64,000 bases of DNA from Methanoregula sp. SKADARSKE-2 (GTDB lineage: Archaea > Halobacteriota > Methanomicrobia > Methanomicrobiales > Methanospirillaceae), in assembly GCA_030919125.1 (NCBI GenBank), contig CP121470.1, forward strand, positions 248,001-312,000, read 5' to 3'. Of this stretch, positions 45,762 through 55,086 are shown one piece after another. The position numbers and the translations under genes are program-made. The notes below the pieces were generated by a model, which made no database searches, was not told where the DNA came from, and worked only from the letters and a program-made list of their open reading frames with translations. Positions within the stretch are counted from its first letter, which is position 1, and every line of letters begins with the position of its first letter.

Positions 45762-46772
45762 AATTAATGTCCGTTTTGTTGACAGAGTTTATGTCCGCTA
45801 GCTAGATATTTTCTGTTTTTGTTGAAATTGATTTCGTTGTTGTAGACTGATGCCGGTGTCATCCAGTCAAGGATCTCCTGCTTTCGCCAGTTATTGTAGA
45901 TCTGGTCGAAGTTCCAGAGTTCTCGTTTGAAGTGACTCAGCGAATGAAATTCCTTAAGGGCGATGAGTTCCCGATAGAGTGTCTTGTGATATCGTTCAAT
46001 TTTGCCGCTGCCGCGAGGGTGATACGGTTTTCCAAAGATGAGTTTGATGCCGTATTTTTTAGCTTCAGTTTTAAACAACTTCGAGACAAACTGTTTCGCG
46101 TTGTCGAGATAAATCTCTCTTGGGATCCGGCCTTTTCGGAGAGCCCATTGAAGAGCATTGACGGCAGAAACAGCATCTTTATGAAGATAGACTTTACTTT
46201 TGACGTGGAAGCAGGAACAATCATCGGTGAATCCGGTGACATAGACTTTTCCGACACCCCGGATTCGGAAATGAAACGTATCGCCCTGCCACATGCTGTC
46301 AACATGTTTACGCTGAAACCGTTTTCCTGCCGGCTGCGGTTTTGCTTTGATTCGGATGAGAAGCCCATGTTTCTTGAGGATACGATGTACCGTTCTTCAG
46401 GAACAGGCAAGTCCGAACTGATACTTGATCCGTCGGGCTCCCCATGCTGGATATTTCCCTTTGAGCCGGATAATTCGTTGTTCCAGGGATACTGGTATCG
46501 CCTTTCGTGAACGTTTTGGTCCGGTCTTCTTTGGCTTCAAACCGTTCTCAGGCTCGTCACGATGATTCCGCGCCCATCGTCTCACCGTTCTTTCGGAGAT
46601 ATTGTACGTATCTCCAATCTCTTTGGCACTGCGTATCCCCTCTCTTCATAGAATACGACCTCTTTAGTCCTGATTTCCATAGTCACTTTCACCCGCAAGC
46701 ACCTGATTGGTGCTCTTGAAAGCGGACATAAATTATGTCACTATTTTAGGACAGAAACTCTGGCACGCTACA
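45749..46772 (-). mobile_element. IS481-like insertion sequence, 1024 bp, inactivated
   Basis: Ends are inverted repeats TGTAGCGTGCCA and TGGCACGCTACA, with 5'-TGT...ACA-3' termini. No exact target duplication was seen, though both flanks are similar A+T-rich sequence (TTAAGATAAG and CTTAGATAAAG). It carries one rve-type transposase gene, broken in two places, on the minus strand and interrupts the helical-repeat gene. Confidence 0.8.
45764..46680 (-). pseudogene. IS481-like transposase with frameshift and in-frame TGA
   Basis: Starts at ATG 46680 (MEIRTKEVVFYEE). A one-base shift near 46640 leads into SAKEIGDTYNISERTVRRW, a helix-turn-helix. TGA at 46397-46399 interrupts FGLACS-stop-RTVHRILKKHG without a frame change. 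The rest encodes the rve core: FTDDCSCFHV, YLDNAKQFVS, and HPRGSGKIERYHKTLYREL with the final catalytic Glu. Three catalytic acids are therefore still present, but the gene cannot give one protein. Confidence 0.8.
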
Positions 46773-46810
46773 CTTAGATAAAGCACTTTCCAATAACATC
46801 TATATATTCA
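46773..46810. other. 38-bp spacer between two insertion sequences
   Basis: This short A+T-rich remnant is all that lies between the IS481-like element and IS copy 2. It may be the last trace of the original gene or intergenic sequence. Its last five bases (ATTCA) are the left target duplication of copy 2. Confidence 0.5.
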
Positions 46811-47955
46811 TAGGACTTACGCGTTTGAAGGCAGATTCGAGCAAGAAATATTCATCACAGCACTACAAAAATAATCAGATTAGAACGCCGTGGAAGCGAT
46901 AAAGAGAGAAGAAGCGGATCGATGAATCGAGCGTTTCGACTCGTACCAGCTGGAACCTGTATTCAATCGATGGGTTTCGAGGCGAAGAAATGCCAGCAAC
47001 GAGAGCAGAATATGTCCTCGTTGAACAACCTCTTTTGGGACCCTGGCATCTCTCGATGCCACAACCTTGCTTGATGCCACGGTGATCCTCTTCGATATTC
47101 CATCCAAGTTCCTTGAACGTTTTTCTGTCGGTTTCCGATGCATCGAGAATATCGGTAGCCCAATGTTCGGGTTCCTTATCAGAGTGAACGATCCTAAATA
47201 GCTTGATGAAACCGTATTGTCTCAGATGAACAACTCTTCCTTCGGGAGGAATCTCAATCTCAGAAACTGAACGGTTGTACGTATTATCAGGATCAACCAA
47301 CCGGTTGGATTTGAGACGGGTACACCAATGCCACTTCAGCGTGCGGATCAATTTCAGGTTGGCGATACTCGAATACCACGAATCAAAGATGACACATCCC
47401 GGCTGAAACTTTCTTTCTTTGGCTGCTCGTAGCATATCCCGGAAATGATCATTTTTGTTTTTCCCGTCTTTGTCTGGACAATAGATCCGGAAATCTACCG
47501 AAACTATCGCAGAACCATCAGTCCAAATGGTTGAGATTAGGTTGATTCCCTGAACTACCCGATGATGCTTCCCACTCCAGTGCCGGGTCACCAGTTCAAT
47601 CTGATGGGAATACGGTTTGTCGAGGGTACTATCATCGATTACCAATACTCCTTCGTTAGCCCGGAGCAACCGTTGCGCTTCCTCATACAGCGCCCCCGTG
47701 TGGTGAGGCTGGCTGCCTCTCTAACAAACGCTTGACGGAAGCGTGAGCTATTGATACTGGTTCAGCGGGAAAACACCGGGATGCCTCTGTACACGAGCAA
47801 ACCTGATACGTCGATATCAAAAAGTTTACAAAATTGCCGCTCGTGCATTTCGGAGGATTCACTCTCGTTCGATCTCCATCCCGGGTTTGTCTAACCCTTG
47901 GATTGGCGCTACTAACTCTTAGATCTTTCGGTCAAAACCAAGGGCGTAAGTCCTA
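46811..47955 (-). mobile_element. 1145-bp IS701/IS4-like insertion sequence, copy 2
   Basis: Same ends as copy 1 (TAGGACTTACGC and GCGTAAGTCCTA) and same length. It is flanked by a perfect 5-base target duplication, ATTCA at 46806-46810 and 47956-47960. It lies between the IS481-like element and the IS110 remnant. The transposase keeps the Trp codon that is mutated in copy 1, so this copy is nearer the source sequence. Confidence 0.92.
46880..47669 (-). pseudogene. Transposase of IS copy 2, two overlapping frames
   Basis: DDE transposase with VLVIDDSTLDKPYS, CVIFDSWYSS and WNIEEDHRGIKQGCGIERC, holding the three catalytic acids. After CQ the protein-like sequence continues in the +1 frame (RVPKEVVQRGHILLSLLAF). 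The crossover is at CCCAAAAGAG, and copy 1 has the same arrangement. Either a +1 ribosomal frameshift joins the frames, or both copies descend from an already broken ancestor. Upstream of TTG 47669 the frame is open for only about 20 further codons (HTGALYEEAQR), so a usual N-terminal domain appears to be missing. Confidence 0.7.
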
Positions 47956-48000
47956 ATTCAATTGTCGGGGACTACTAGTCGTTCTCGCACACCGGACTGC

Positions 48001-48038
48001 GTCGTTGAACGCGGATGGGAAATTGCCGTGTGCAGGAA
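48001..48038 (+). ncRNA. IS110 leader block, candidate bridge-RNA region
   Basis: Near-identical to 6134-6172 and placed about 20 bases before the IS110 transposase start. By analogy with IS110 elements whose noncoding end encodes a bridge RNA, this may be part of such an RNA gene. Confidence 0.35.
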
Positions 48039-48059
48039 GCAGCTGCCCACAGGATTTGT

Positions 48060-48687
48060 ATGTCAATTGAAAAAAGAAAAGTTTGTGGGATCGATGTACA
48101 CAAGTCATTCTTGGTTGCGACAATTTTGGATCGGGAGGGAAGCAACAAGACAAAACAAGTATCACAGGATATCGAATCGCTGCTTGCATTTCGAGAATGG
48201 GTGATCACGGAAGGTTGTGATTCCGTGGCGTTTGAATCGACCGGGGATTACTGGAGAACCTTGTTCATCGTTCTCGAAGACCGGATACCCGTGACCGTAG
48301 CAAATGCTCACCACATCAGGCACATTCCGGGGAAAAAGACGGATATTATCGACTCCCTCTGGATCGCCCAACTGGAACTCAATGACCTTATCACGCCGTC
48401 CCGGATATTTACCGGAGAACGGTATGAACTACGGTCTCTGACACGGGGCAGAGAATTGCTGGTCCAGAGCAGGGCCGAACTCAAGAACAAAATACACCAT
48501 CTCCTCGACAGCACCAATATCCGGTTATCTTCCGTCTTATCAGATGTATTTGGGAAATCCGATGCTCCGGATTGTCTGGCATCTCCTTGTCAATGATGAG
48601 ATGTTCGTTGACGACGTTCCACGATCCAAATACGTGAAACTTCCTAAATTACCAAAGAATATTCAGGGCATGGGATTTGACAAATAG
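48060..48687 (+). pseudogene. IS110-family transposase with internal deletion
   Basis: ATG 48060 begins MSIEKRKVCGIDVHKSFLVA, the N-terminal DEDD (RuvC-like) domain, continuing through CDSVAFESTGDYWRTL and HIPGKKTDIIDSLWIAQLE. After SDVFGKS (about 48560) the sequence jumps, in another frame, to MLRIVWHLLVNDEMFVDD and then VKLPKLPKNIQGMGF with TAG at 48685-48687, the extreme C terminus of IS110 proteins. The Transposase_20 domain with the catalytic Ser has been deleted. Its left end next to IS copy 2 may also be shortened. Confidence 0.85.
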
Positions 48688-48809
48688 GGGAACATCAGAC
48701 CGTAAGTTTATACTGTAAAACGAACGACATAATGTAATATTTCGCGGCAGATGATGAAAGTTACCCCCACTGATCTCCATGATGAAGCAGGGTACTGATG
48801 CCGCTTTAC

Positions 48810-49961
48810 CTAATTAAAAAGGAGCTTCAGGAAATCCCCCGCGTCTATCGTCCCGAGCTCTCCGTTCATAGCCGCCCGCTCTGAAAACCGGTCAGCCCCG
48901 CCTTCTCCTTTCCCTATCACCGCAAACGGGACCGGGTCTCTCGTATGGGTCTTGAGCTTGACAGGTGTCGGGTGATCCGGCAGCACCGCGACCACTCCAT
49001 CGAATTGTCCGAGGATAGTCCCGACTACCTCGTCGACCCGTTCGATCGCTTTGACTTTCTCTTCAACGCTTCCGAGATGGCTTGCCTCGTCAGGGGCCTC
49101 GATGTGGAGGTACAGGAAGTCGAGCCGCTGGATCGCTTCGAGCGCGCACCGGGCCTTCGCCGCGTAATCCGTGTCAAGGTAACCGGTCGCGCCCGGGACC
49201 CTGATAGTCTCCATTCCCGCACATTTGGCGATGCCGTTGAGAAGATCTACCGCCGAGATCATCCCGCCCGTCTTTCCCCATTTTTCACAAAACGAAGGAA
49301 ACGCCGGCTTATGCCCTCCGCTCCACGGCCAGACATCCGTTGCCGGAAGTTTGCCGGCCCGGATGCGTGCCTTGTTCACCGGGTGATCGGCAAGGATCTC
49401 CCTGCTCCTCTCCATACACCGGAGAAGCAGGGTTGCATCCCCGCCTCTCGGCAGGAACTCCTCGATCTTCTGCCCAACGATATCATGAGGCGGGGTCGAT
49501 TTTGCTCCCTTCCCCTCATGAAGGACCATAAGGTTGCGGTAGCTCATCCCCGGCCTGAAGAGCAGATCCGGAATCGCCTCAGCAAGGGACGCGAAGAGCG
49601 CGGCCCCTTCTGCGCTTGTTATGTGCCCGGCAGAAAAATCAGCCATTATCCCGTCCTCTATCGTGACAAGATTGGACCGGTACGCGACATCGCCGGGCCC
49701 GAGATCGACTCCTATATTGAGCGCTTCGAGCGGTCCCCTGCCCGTGTAATACTTCTCGGGAGCATATCCCAGAATCGACATGTTTGCGATGTCGCTTCCC
49801 GCCTCGAAGTTCTCAGGGACGGTCCGGAGGAGACCGCAGGCGCCGTCCCGGGCCATCCGGTCCATGTTCGGGGTCCTGGCATATTCGAGAGGAGTCTTTT
49901 TGCTGAGTTCGGGCAATGGCTCGTCCGCCATGCCATCACCAAGGATAACAATATACTTCAT
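48810..49961 (-). CDS. apgM: 2,3-bisphosphoglycerate-independent phosphoglycerate mutase (archaeal)
   Basis: Enzyme of 383 residues of the alkaline phosphatase superfamily that interconverts 3- and 2-phosphoglycerate in glycolysis and gluconeogenesis. The metal site starts in VILGDGMADEPLPEL, and TPLEYARTPNMDRMA is the archaeal ApgM block; YLHIEAPDEASHLG and AVLPDHPTPVKLKTH carry later metal ligands. ATG 49961 is chosen because the longer frame runs into the epimerase gene. It follows the epimerase by 43 bases on the same strand. Confidence 0.95.
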   Translation of the reverse strand: MKYIVILGDGMADEPLPELSKKTPLEYARTPNMDRMARDGACGLLRTVPENFEAGSDIANMSILGYAPEKYYTGRGPLEALNIGVDLGPGDVAYRSNLVTIEDGIMADFSAGHITSAEGAALFASLAEAIPDLLFRPGMSYRNLMVLHEGKGAKSTPPHDIVGQKIEEFLPRGGDATLLLRCMERSREILADHPVNKARIRAGKLPATDVWPWSGGHKPAFPSFCEKWGKTGGMISAVDLLNGIAKCAGMETIRVPGATGYLDTDYAAKARCALEAIQRLDFLYLHIEAPDEASHLGSVEEKVKAIERVDEVVGTILGQFDGVVAVLPDHPTPVKLKTHTRDPVPFAVIGKGEGGADRFSERAAMNGELGTIDAGDFLKLLFN

Positions 49962-50004
49962 GATTCCACCGTTGTATCTTATCGTATCTCCAGTGTCCTG
50001 AGGT

Positions 50005-50955
50005 TCACCGGGACTTCTCCCGCTCTGCGAGCATCGCGCTGACCGCAATCCGGACGCTCTCTCTCGAGCCGGTCTGCGGCTTCCACTGGAGCGCTTTGAT
50101 CTTATCGATCGCGAGCTGCATCTTCGGGACATCCCCGACCCACCCGCGTTCGCCCCCGGTGAACCGGATCATCGTTTTCGAGAGATGCAGCTCCTCCGTC
50201 ACGATCTCCGCGATGCTTCTCACGTCAATCCAGTCCTCAGATCCGATATTGAAGGTATTGACCGCGCCCCGAGAATGGCCGACGGCAAAGAGCATCGCGG
50301 CGATGCACTCGTGGACTTCGAGATAGGACTTTGTCTGTCTCCCGTCCCCGAGGATCTCGAGCTCGGCCGGATTCTCCTCGAGCTTCCGGATGAAGTCGGT
50401 GATGACCCCGTGGCCGCTCCGTTCCCCGATGATATTGGCGAACCGGAAGATCCAGCTCTTCATGCCAAAGGAGTGGCAGTATGCCGAGATCAGCGCTTCG
50501 CAGGCGAGCTTGCTCGCGCCGTAGACCGAGATCGGTTCGAGCGGGGTGTAGCTCTCGGGTGTCGGGATGACCGACGCGTCGCCATAGACCGTGGAGGTCG
50601 AAGTAAAGACCAACTCCGGAACGTTCTGAAGGCGCATGGCTTCGAGGACCCGGTAGGTGGCTAAGATATTCTGCCGCATCGTCGGGTCCGGGTCAACCGC
50701 GCTCTGCCGGACATCGGGGTCTGCCGCAAGGTGAAAGAGCCGGTCTGCTCCCTCGATCGCATCCTGCCAGCCGTTGCCGAGCAGATCTTCCCGGAGGAAC
50801 CTGACCTTGGAGGAACCGATGTGCCGGGCGATCGTCTCTTTCTTTCCTGCGCAGAGCGAGTCGATTACCAGGACCTCGTTGCCCTGCCCAACGAGGGTGT
50901 CAACCAGATGCGAGCCGATAAAGCCGGCCCCGCCTGTCACCACATCAAACATCAT
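50005..50955 (-). CDS. NAD-dependent sugar epimerase/dehydratase (UDP-glucose 4-epimerase-like)
   Basis: Extended short-chain dehydrogenase of 316 residues acting on nucleotide sugars. The NAD motif VVTGGAGFIGSHLVD is at the start, the catalytic Tyr-Lys pair is in SVYGASKLACE, and FTSTSTVYGD precedes it. GalE-type 4-epimerase is most likely, but related 4,6-dehydratases cannot be excluded. It could feed activated sugars to surface glycans. It is divergent from the marker 12 gene with only about 36 bases between the starts. Confidence 0.9.
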   Translation of the reverse strand: MMFDVVTGGAGFIGSHLVDTLVGQGNEVLVIDSLCAGKKETIARHIGSSKVRFLREDLLGNGWQDAIEGADRLFHLAADPDVRQSAVDPDPTMRQNILATYRVLEAMRLQNVPELVFTSTSTVYGDASVIPTPESYTPLEPISVYGASKLACEALISAYCHSFGMKSWIFRFANIIGERSGHGVITDFIRKLEENPAELEILGDGRQTKSYLEVHECIAAMLFAVGHSRGAVNTFNIGSEDWIDVRSIAEIVTEELHLSKTMIRFTGGERGWVGDVPKMQLAIDKIKALQWKPQTGSRESVRIAVSAMLAEREKSR

Positions 50956-50991
50956 TACCTAATATGTCATCCATGCTATAGGATTACTGCT

Positions 50992-51864
50992 ATGTTTATC
51001 GGGATCGATCACGGCACGACAGCCATGAGGTTCGCCGGAGAACTGGATGAATTCAAGCTCCCGCGGGAAGAGGCGAGAGAATTTGTCATCAGCGATCTCG
51101 CACGAATCTGCCCGATCGATGAGATCGAAGGCATCGCCGTCTGCTACTCGATGGGGGACAATTTTTCCCGGATCACCGATATCCGGAAGCTGAAGAACCG
51201 CGGCCTCGTCAGCCGCGAGGGTGCGGGCAAGCATATCGGGGGCGGGACAAAAGTTTTTGATGAAGTTGCCGCGAGCGGGATCCCTGCGGTCGCGATCCCG
51301 GGTATTCACCGGAGCTCCCCCACGGATCCGCGGTTCAAAGTATACTCCCACCAGTCAAGCCCGGAAAAGATCGGGATAGCCTACGAAGCCTGTCACGATC
51401 TCGGGCCGGATGTTGTCGTGGCCGATGTCAGTTCAAACACGGTGTCGCTGCTCGTCTCATTGGGAGAACTCATCGGTGCATTTGATGCCTGCGTCTTTGC
51501 CCCCGGGTTGGTCCATGGGGCTCTCGATGTCGATGCGATCCGGAGGATCGATGCTGGTGGGTTGACAGCAAACGAAGCGTTTCAGAACGCCGGGGTTAAT
51601 TTTACGCTTCCCGAGCCGGACCGCATTCCGGCAGTCGCGATGTTTGCAGCGATGGAGTGCGCGGCTCTCCTGATGCTCAACCCCCGCGCGTCCGTGGCCC
51701 TTGTGGGCAGTCTTGCCCCCATAATCGCACCGGAAGTGCGCCGGTTTCTGGGAAGAGATGTGGCAGTTTATGACGAATGGTGCGCATCCCGCGGGCTTGT
51801 CAGGATTGCCCGGGATGTCTTCTCCGGATCGAAAAAAATCCTGGGGCTCGATGTAGACCTCTAG
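50992..51864 (+). CDS. Methanogenesis marker 12-type protein
   Basis: Protein of 290 residues with an actin/acetate-kinase-like ATPase fold, beginning MFIGIDHGTTAMRFAGEL. It matches the family called methanogenesis marker protein 12 (TIGR03281/DUF1464-like), found almost only in methanogens and of unknown function. Phosphate-binding segments VADVSSNTVSLL and the later SVALVGSLAPIIAPE are visible. ATG 50992 is chosen; the open frame upstream overlaps the epimerase on the other strand. porC follows closely, so it may be co-transcribed with por. Confidence 0.85.
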   Translation: MFIGIDHGTTAMRFAGELDEFKLPREEAREFVISDLARICPIDEIEGIAVCYSMGDNFSRITDIRKLKNRGLVSREGAGKHIGGGTKVFDEVAASGIPAVAIPGIHRSSPTDPRFKVYSHQSSPEKIGIAYEACHDLGPDVVVADVSSNTVSLLVSLGELIGAFDACVFAPGLVHGALDVDAIRRIDAGGLTANEAFQNAGVNFTLPEPDRIPAVAMFAAMECAALLMLNPRASVALVGSLAPIIAPEVRRFLGRDVAVYDEWCASRGLVRIARDVFSGSKKILGLDVDL

Positions 51865-51904
51865 ATTTATATTGAGTTACATGTTAGATTATTGGGGATT
51901 TTTC

Positions 51905-52447
51905 TTGAAAGAATTACGCATTCACGGCAGGGGTGGCCAGGGTTCAGTCACCGCAGCCGAACTGATAGCGGTCGCAGCATTTGAAGGCGGGGTCTTTGCG
52001 CAGGCGTTCCCGGCCTTCGGTGTCGAGCGGCGCGGGGCACCGGTGCAGGCATTTGTCCGGTTCAATGACAAGAAGATCCGGCTGCGAAGCCAGATTTATG
52101 AGCCGGATTATATCATCGTCCAGGACAGCACCCTGATCAAGGATGTCAACGTCTTTTTTGGCGTGAAGAAGGGGGGCATCGTTATCGTCAATACCGAGAA
52201 GGCCGCCAATTACGAAGTCCCGGAGGGAGTGAGGCTCATCACTATCGACGCGACATCGATAGCCCTCAAGGCTATCGGGCTCCCCATCACCAATACGTCC
52301 CTGATGGGAGCTTTTGCTGCAGCAACCGGTGAGATCGCGTTCTCCGCACTCGAGAACGCCCTCAACCACCGGTTCCCGAAGGAGCTGGCGGCAAAGAATA
52401 TCGAGGCAGCACGACTGGCCTACAACGCTGTCAAGGGGGCTGCATAA
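51905..52447 (+). CDS. porC: Pyruvate:ferredoxin oxidoreductase gamma subunit
   Basis: Subunit of about 180 residues of the four-subunit enzyme that joins acetyl-CoA and CO2 to pyruvate with reduced ferredoxin. The glycine-rich LRIHGRGGQGSVTAAEL is diagnostic, and AFPAFGVERRGAPVQAFVR follows. TTG 51905 is preferred: it lies about six bases after GGGGAT (51894-51899) and gives the usual family N terminus; ATG 51872 or 51881 would add about ten residues that cover that site. Its stop overlaps the porD start. Confidence 0.93.
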   Translation: MKELRIHGRGGQGSVTAAELIAVAAFEGGVFAQAFPAFGVERRGAPVQAFVRFNDKKIRLRSQIYEPDYIIVQDSTLIKDVNVFFGVKKGGIVIVNTEKAANYEVPEGVRLITIDATSIALKAIGLPITNTSLMGAFAAATGEIAFSALENALNHRFPKELAAKNIEAARLAYNAVKGAA

Positions 52448-52707
52448 TGGCGCTTGCGATCGGCTGCCGGGCCCGGCCGGGCAAGGCACGTGACAACAGG
52501 ACGGGATCGTGGCGCGTATTCAGGCCAATATATGACGATGCCAAGTGTTCGAGGTGCGGGATGTGCAGGACCATCTGCCCCGAAGGCTGCATCACCGAGG
52601 ATGCAGAGGGCAGGTTCGTTCCGGACTATGCGTACTGTAAGGGCTGTGGCCTGTGCGCCGCGGAGTGCCCGAAGGATGCGATCGAGATGAAACAGGAGGA
52701 GAAGTAA
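52447..52707 (+). CDS. porD: Pyruvate:ferredoxin oxidoreductase delta (ferredoxin) subunit
   Basis: Ferredoxin-like subunit of 86 residues. It binds two [4Fe-4S] clusters through CSRCGMCRTICPEGC and CKGCGLCAAECPKDA. It carries electrons between the TPP site and external ferredoxin. It is coupled to porC by a start/stop overlap and followed by porA after one base. Confidence 0.95.
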   Translation: MALAIGCRARPGKARDNRTGSWRVFRPIYDDAKCSRCGMCRTICPEGCITEDAEGRFVPDYAYCKGCGLCAAECPKDAIEMKQEEK

Positions 52708-52708
52708 G

Positions 52709-53863
52709 ATGATGCAGATGCTCGAGGGATCCCTGGCGGTTGCAGAAGCGGTCAAGATGAGCCGCCCGCAGGTGGTCTCCGCATACCCGATTACCCCGCA
52801 GACCCACATCGTCGAAGCCCTTGCAGAGATGGTCGCAAACTGCGAGCTCGACGCGGAATATATCACGGTCGAGAACGAACTCTCCGCCCTCTCCGCGTGT
52901 GTCGGGGCAAGCGCAGCAGGTTCGAGGACCTACTCTGCAACGACCTCGCAGGGTCTCATGCTGATGGCCGAGGTCGTCTTCAATGCAGCGGGGATGCGTC
53001 TCCCGATCATCATGTCGATCGCTAACCGGGCGATGGGCGCACCGCTCTCGATCTGGAACGACATGCAGGACTCGATCTCGCTCCGTGACGCGGGCTGGCT
53101 CCAGTTCTATGCAGAGGACAACCAGGAAGCGACCGATCTCCACTACCTCGCCTACAAGGTGGCAGAGGACCATACGATCCAGCTCCCGGCCTTTGTCTGT
53201 TTCGACGGGTTCATCCTCTCGCACACCTACGAGCCGGTCGACATGCTCACCCAGGAAGAGGTCGACCGCTTCCTCCCGAAGTTCACCCCGTACCAGCGCC
53301 TCGATGCCGCTGATCCGATCAGTTTCGGGATGTATGCGACGCCCGAGTATTACCCCGAATTCCGGTACGAGATGGATAAGGCGCTCAGGCGATCGAGAGA
53401 TCTCATTGCAAAGGCCGGAAAGGAATTCGGCACGCTCTTCGGCAGGGACTACAGCGCCCTTGTCGAAGGCTACCGGCTCGATGATGCCGAGACGGCAATC
53501 GTGACCATGGGTTCCCTTGGCGGGACGGTCAAGGATGCGATCGACGAGATGCGGGCAGAGGGAAAGAGAGTAGGGCAGCTGAAGATCCGGGTCTACCGTC
53601 CGTTCCCGGCCGAAGAGATTGCAAAGATCCTCTCCCATGTCAAATGCGTGGTCGTCCTCGATAAGAATATCTCACTGGGTTCAAAGGGTGCAGTAGGTCT
53701 CGAAGTCCGGGACGCCCTGTACGGATCCGGGATTCCGGTCAGGAACGTCGTGCTCGGCCTCGGTGGTCGCGACGTGAGGAAGAGGAATATCCGGGAGATT
53801 GTCACCCAGACCGAGAAGGGAGTGGGAGAACTGTTCTACGGACTACGGACAGAGGTGCTCTGA
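52709..53863 (+). CDS. porA: Pyruvate:ferredoxin oxidoreductase alpha subunit
   Basis: Subunit of 384 residues with the pyrimidine-binding half of the TPP site. The N terminus [20 protein letters not shown] followed by [15 protein letters not shown] is typical, with [15 protein letters not shown] carrying the conserved Thr/Ser region. Length is standard for archaeal PorA. It is the third gene of porCDAB. Confidence 0.95.
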   Translation: MMQMLEGSLAVAEAVKMSRPQVVSAYPITPQTHIVEALAEMVANCELDAEYITVENELSALSACVGASAAGSRTYSATTSQGLMLMAEVVFNAAGMRLPIIMSIANRAMGAPLSIWNDMQDSISLRDAGWLQFYAEDNQEATDLHYLAYKVAEDHTIQLPAFVCFDGFILSHTYEPVDMLTQEEVDRFLPKFTPYQRLDAADPISFGMYATPEYYPEFRYEMDKALRRSRDLIAKAGKEFGTLFGRDYSALVEGYRLDDAETAIVTMGSLGGTVKDAIDEMRAEGKRVGQLKIRVYRPFPAEEIAKILSHVKCVVVLDKNISLGSKGAVGLEVRDALYGSGIPVRNVVLGLGGRDVRKRNIREIVTQTEKGVGELFYGLRTEVL

Positions 53864-53865
53864 TC

Positions 53866-54762
53866 ATGGCGGAAAAAACGTGCGAACTCTTCGAAGCGGG
53901 CCACCGGGCCTGCGGCGGGTGCGGCGCAGCTCTTGCGGCCCGGCTCGTGACAAAAGCTGCTGGCACCGATACCATTGTGGTGTCGTCGACCGGGTGCATG
54001 GAAGTTTTCTCGACGCCTTACCCGGAGACCGCGTGGAAAGTCCCGTGGATCCACTCCCTGTTCGAGAACGCGGCGGCGGTTGCCTCCGGCATCGAGGCCT
54101 CGCTCAAGAAGCAGGGCAGGTCCGAGAAGGTGGTGATCATGGCAGGTGATGGTGCGACGTTCGATATCGGGATGATCAGCATCAGCGGCGCATTCGAGCG
54201 GGGCCATGACTTTACGTATGTCTGCTATGACAACGAGGCCTACATGAACACCGGGATCCAGAGATCCGGTGCAACGCCGTACGATGCCAGCACGACTACG
54301 AGCCCGGCCGGCTCCTGCTCGATGGGGAACAAGCGCCCCAAGAAGGATATGCCGCAGATCCTCGCCGCCCACGGTGCTCCGTACGTTGCTACGGCATCGA
54401 TCGCGTACCCGGCCGATCTCCTGCAGAAGATCGAGAGGGCGATCAAGACAAAAGGCCCCTGCTACATCCAGCTCCATGCACCCTGCTGCACCGGCTGGGG
54501 GTTCGAAGGTGAGCAGACCATCGCCGTGGCGAAGCTCGCCATCGAGACGGGTCTCTGGGTCAATTACGAGATGGTTGACGGCAAGATCACCAAAGTTAAG
54601 AAGGTGGTAAGGAAGCCGGTTGAAGAGTACCTCAAGACCCAGAAGCGGTTCAGGCACCTCTTCAAGCCGAAGCGACAGGATGCCGAAATCGCCCTCATCC
54701 AGGCAATCGCCGACAAAAATGCAGAGAAGTACGGGATCGATATCAAGCTCAAAAAAGAGTAG
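53866..54762 (+). CDS. porB: Pyruvate:ferredoxin oxidoreductase beta subunit
   Basis: Subunit of 298 residues with the pyrophosphate-binding half of the TPP site. It begins with a Cys-rich block ([11 protein letters not shown]) that helps bind a [4Fe-4S] cluster, then the TPP/Mg motif GDGATFDIG ending at [11 protein letters not shown], and a late Cys in APCCTGWGF. It is the last gene of the operon; a T run follows at about 54770. Confidence 0.95.
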   Translation: MAEKTCELFEAGHRACGGCGAALAARLVTKAAGTDTIVVSSTGCMEVFSTPYPETAWKVPWIHSLFENAAAVASGIEASLKKQGRSEKVVIMAGDGATFDIGMISISGAFERGHDFTYVCYDNEAYMNTGIQRSGATPYDASTTTSPAGSCSMGNKRPKKDMPQILAAHGAPYVATASIAYPADLLQKIERAIKTKGPCYIQLHAPCCTGWGFEGEQTIAVAKLAIETGLWVNYEMVDGKITKVKKVVRKPVEEYLKTQKRFRHLFKPKRQDAEIALIQAIADKNAEKYGIDIKLKKE

Positions 54763-54869
54763 ATCAAAGAATTTTTTTTAGAGAACCCGGTGCAAAATCC
54801 CAACCCCATCCATCTTAAAACGAATGAGGGGGGAAAGAACCGGTGGAACGGTCTCACCGCGTACCAGCA

Positions 54870-54878
54870 ATATTAATA
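54870..54878 (+). promoter_or_regulatory. TATA box of tRNA-Val
   Basis: ATATTAATA lies about 30 bases before the tRNA 5' end, the expected distance for an archaeal promoter. Confidence 0.5.
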
Positions 54879-54906
54879 CGGGCAGAGTCGACATTAGTAG
54901 GAGTTC

Positions 54907-54980
54907 GGGCTCGTGGTCTAGCTGGTTATGACGTCGCCCTTACACGGCGGAGGTCGCCGGTTCGAATCCGGCCGGGCCCA
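54907..54980 (+). tRNA. tRNA-Val (anticodon TAC)
   Basis: Full cloverleaf of 74 bases. The acceptor stem GGGCTCG pairs with CGGGCCC (one G-T pair), with A as discriminator; no CCA is encoded. The anticodon stem TCGCC/GGCGG encloses loop CTTACAC with anticodon TAC. The T arm has GGTTCGAATCC. It reads GUA valine codons. A T run at 54993-54999 ends the transcript. Confidence 0.96.
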
Positions 54981-54992
54981 TCGAACCAAACC

Positions 54993-54999
54993 TTTTTTT
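54993..54999 (+). terminator. Poly-T terminator after tRNA-Val
   Basis: Seven T residues directly downstream of the tRNA, the usual archaeal termination signal. Confidence 0.5.
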
Positions 55000-55086
55000 C
55001 TGTCTGATCTGCGTGCAGATGCCGCCGCATGGACATTTACTGCCCTGTCCGACAAACCAAGAACCGGTTAAAAAAGAGAGCGTTTT

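Noticed and set aside
48945..50042. Long plus-strand frame opposite apgM
   Set aside because: It is the mirror of a clear phosphoglycerate mutase in a G+C-rich gene and has no protein-family features.
51872..51904. porC starting at ATG 51872 or 51881
   Set aside because: The ribosome-like GGGGAT would then lie inside the coding region, and the added residues are not family-like. TTG 51905 fits better.
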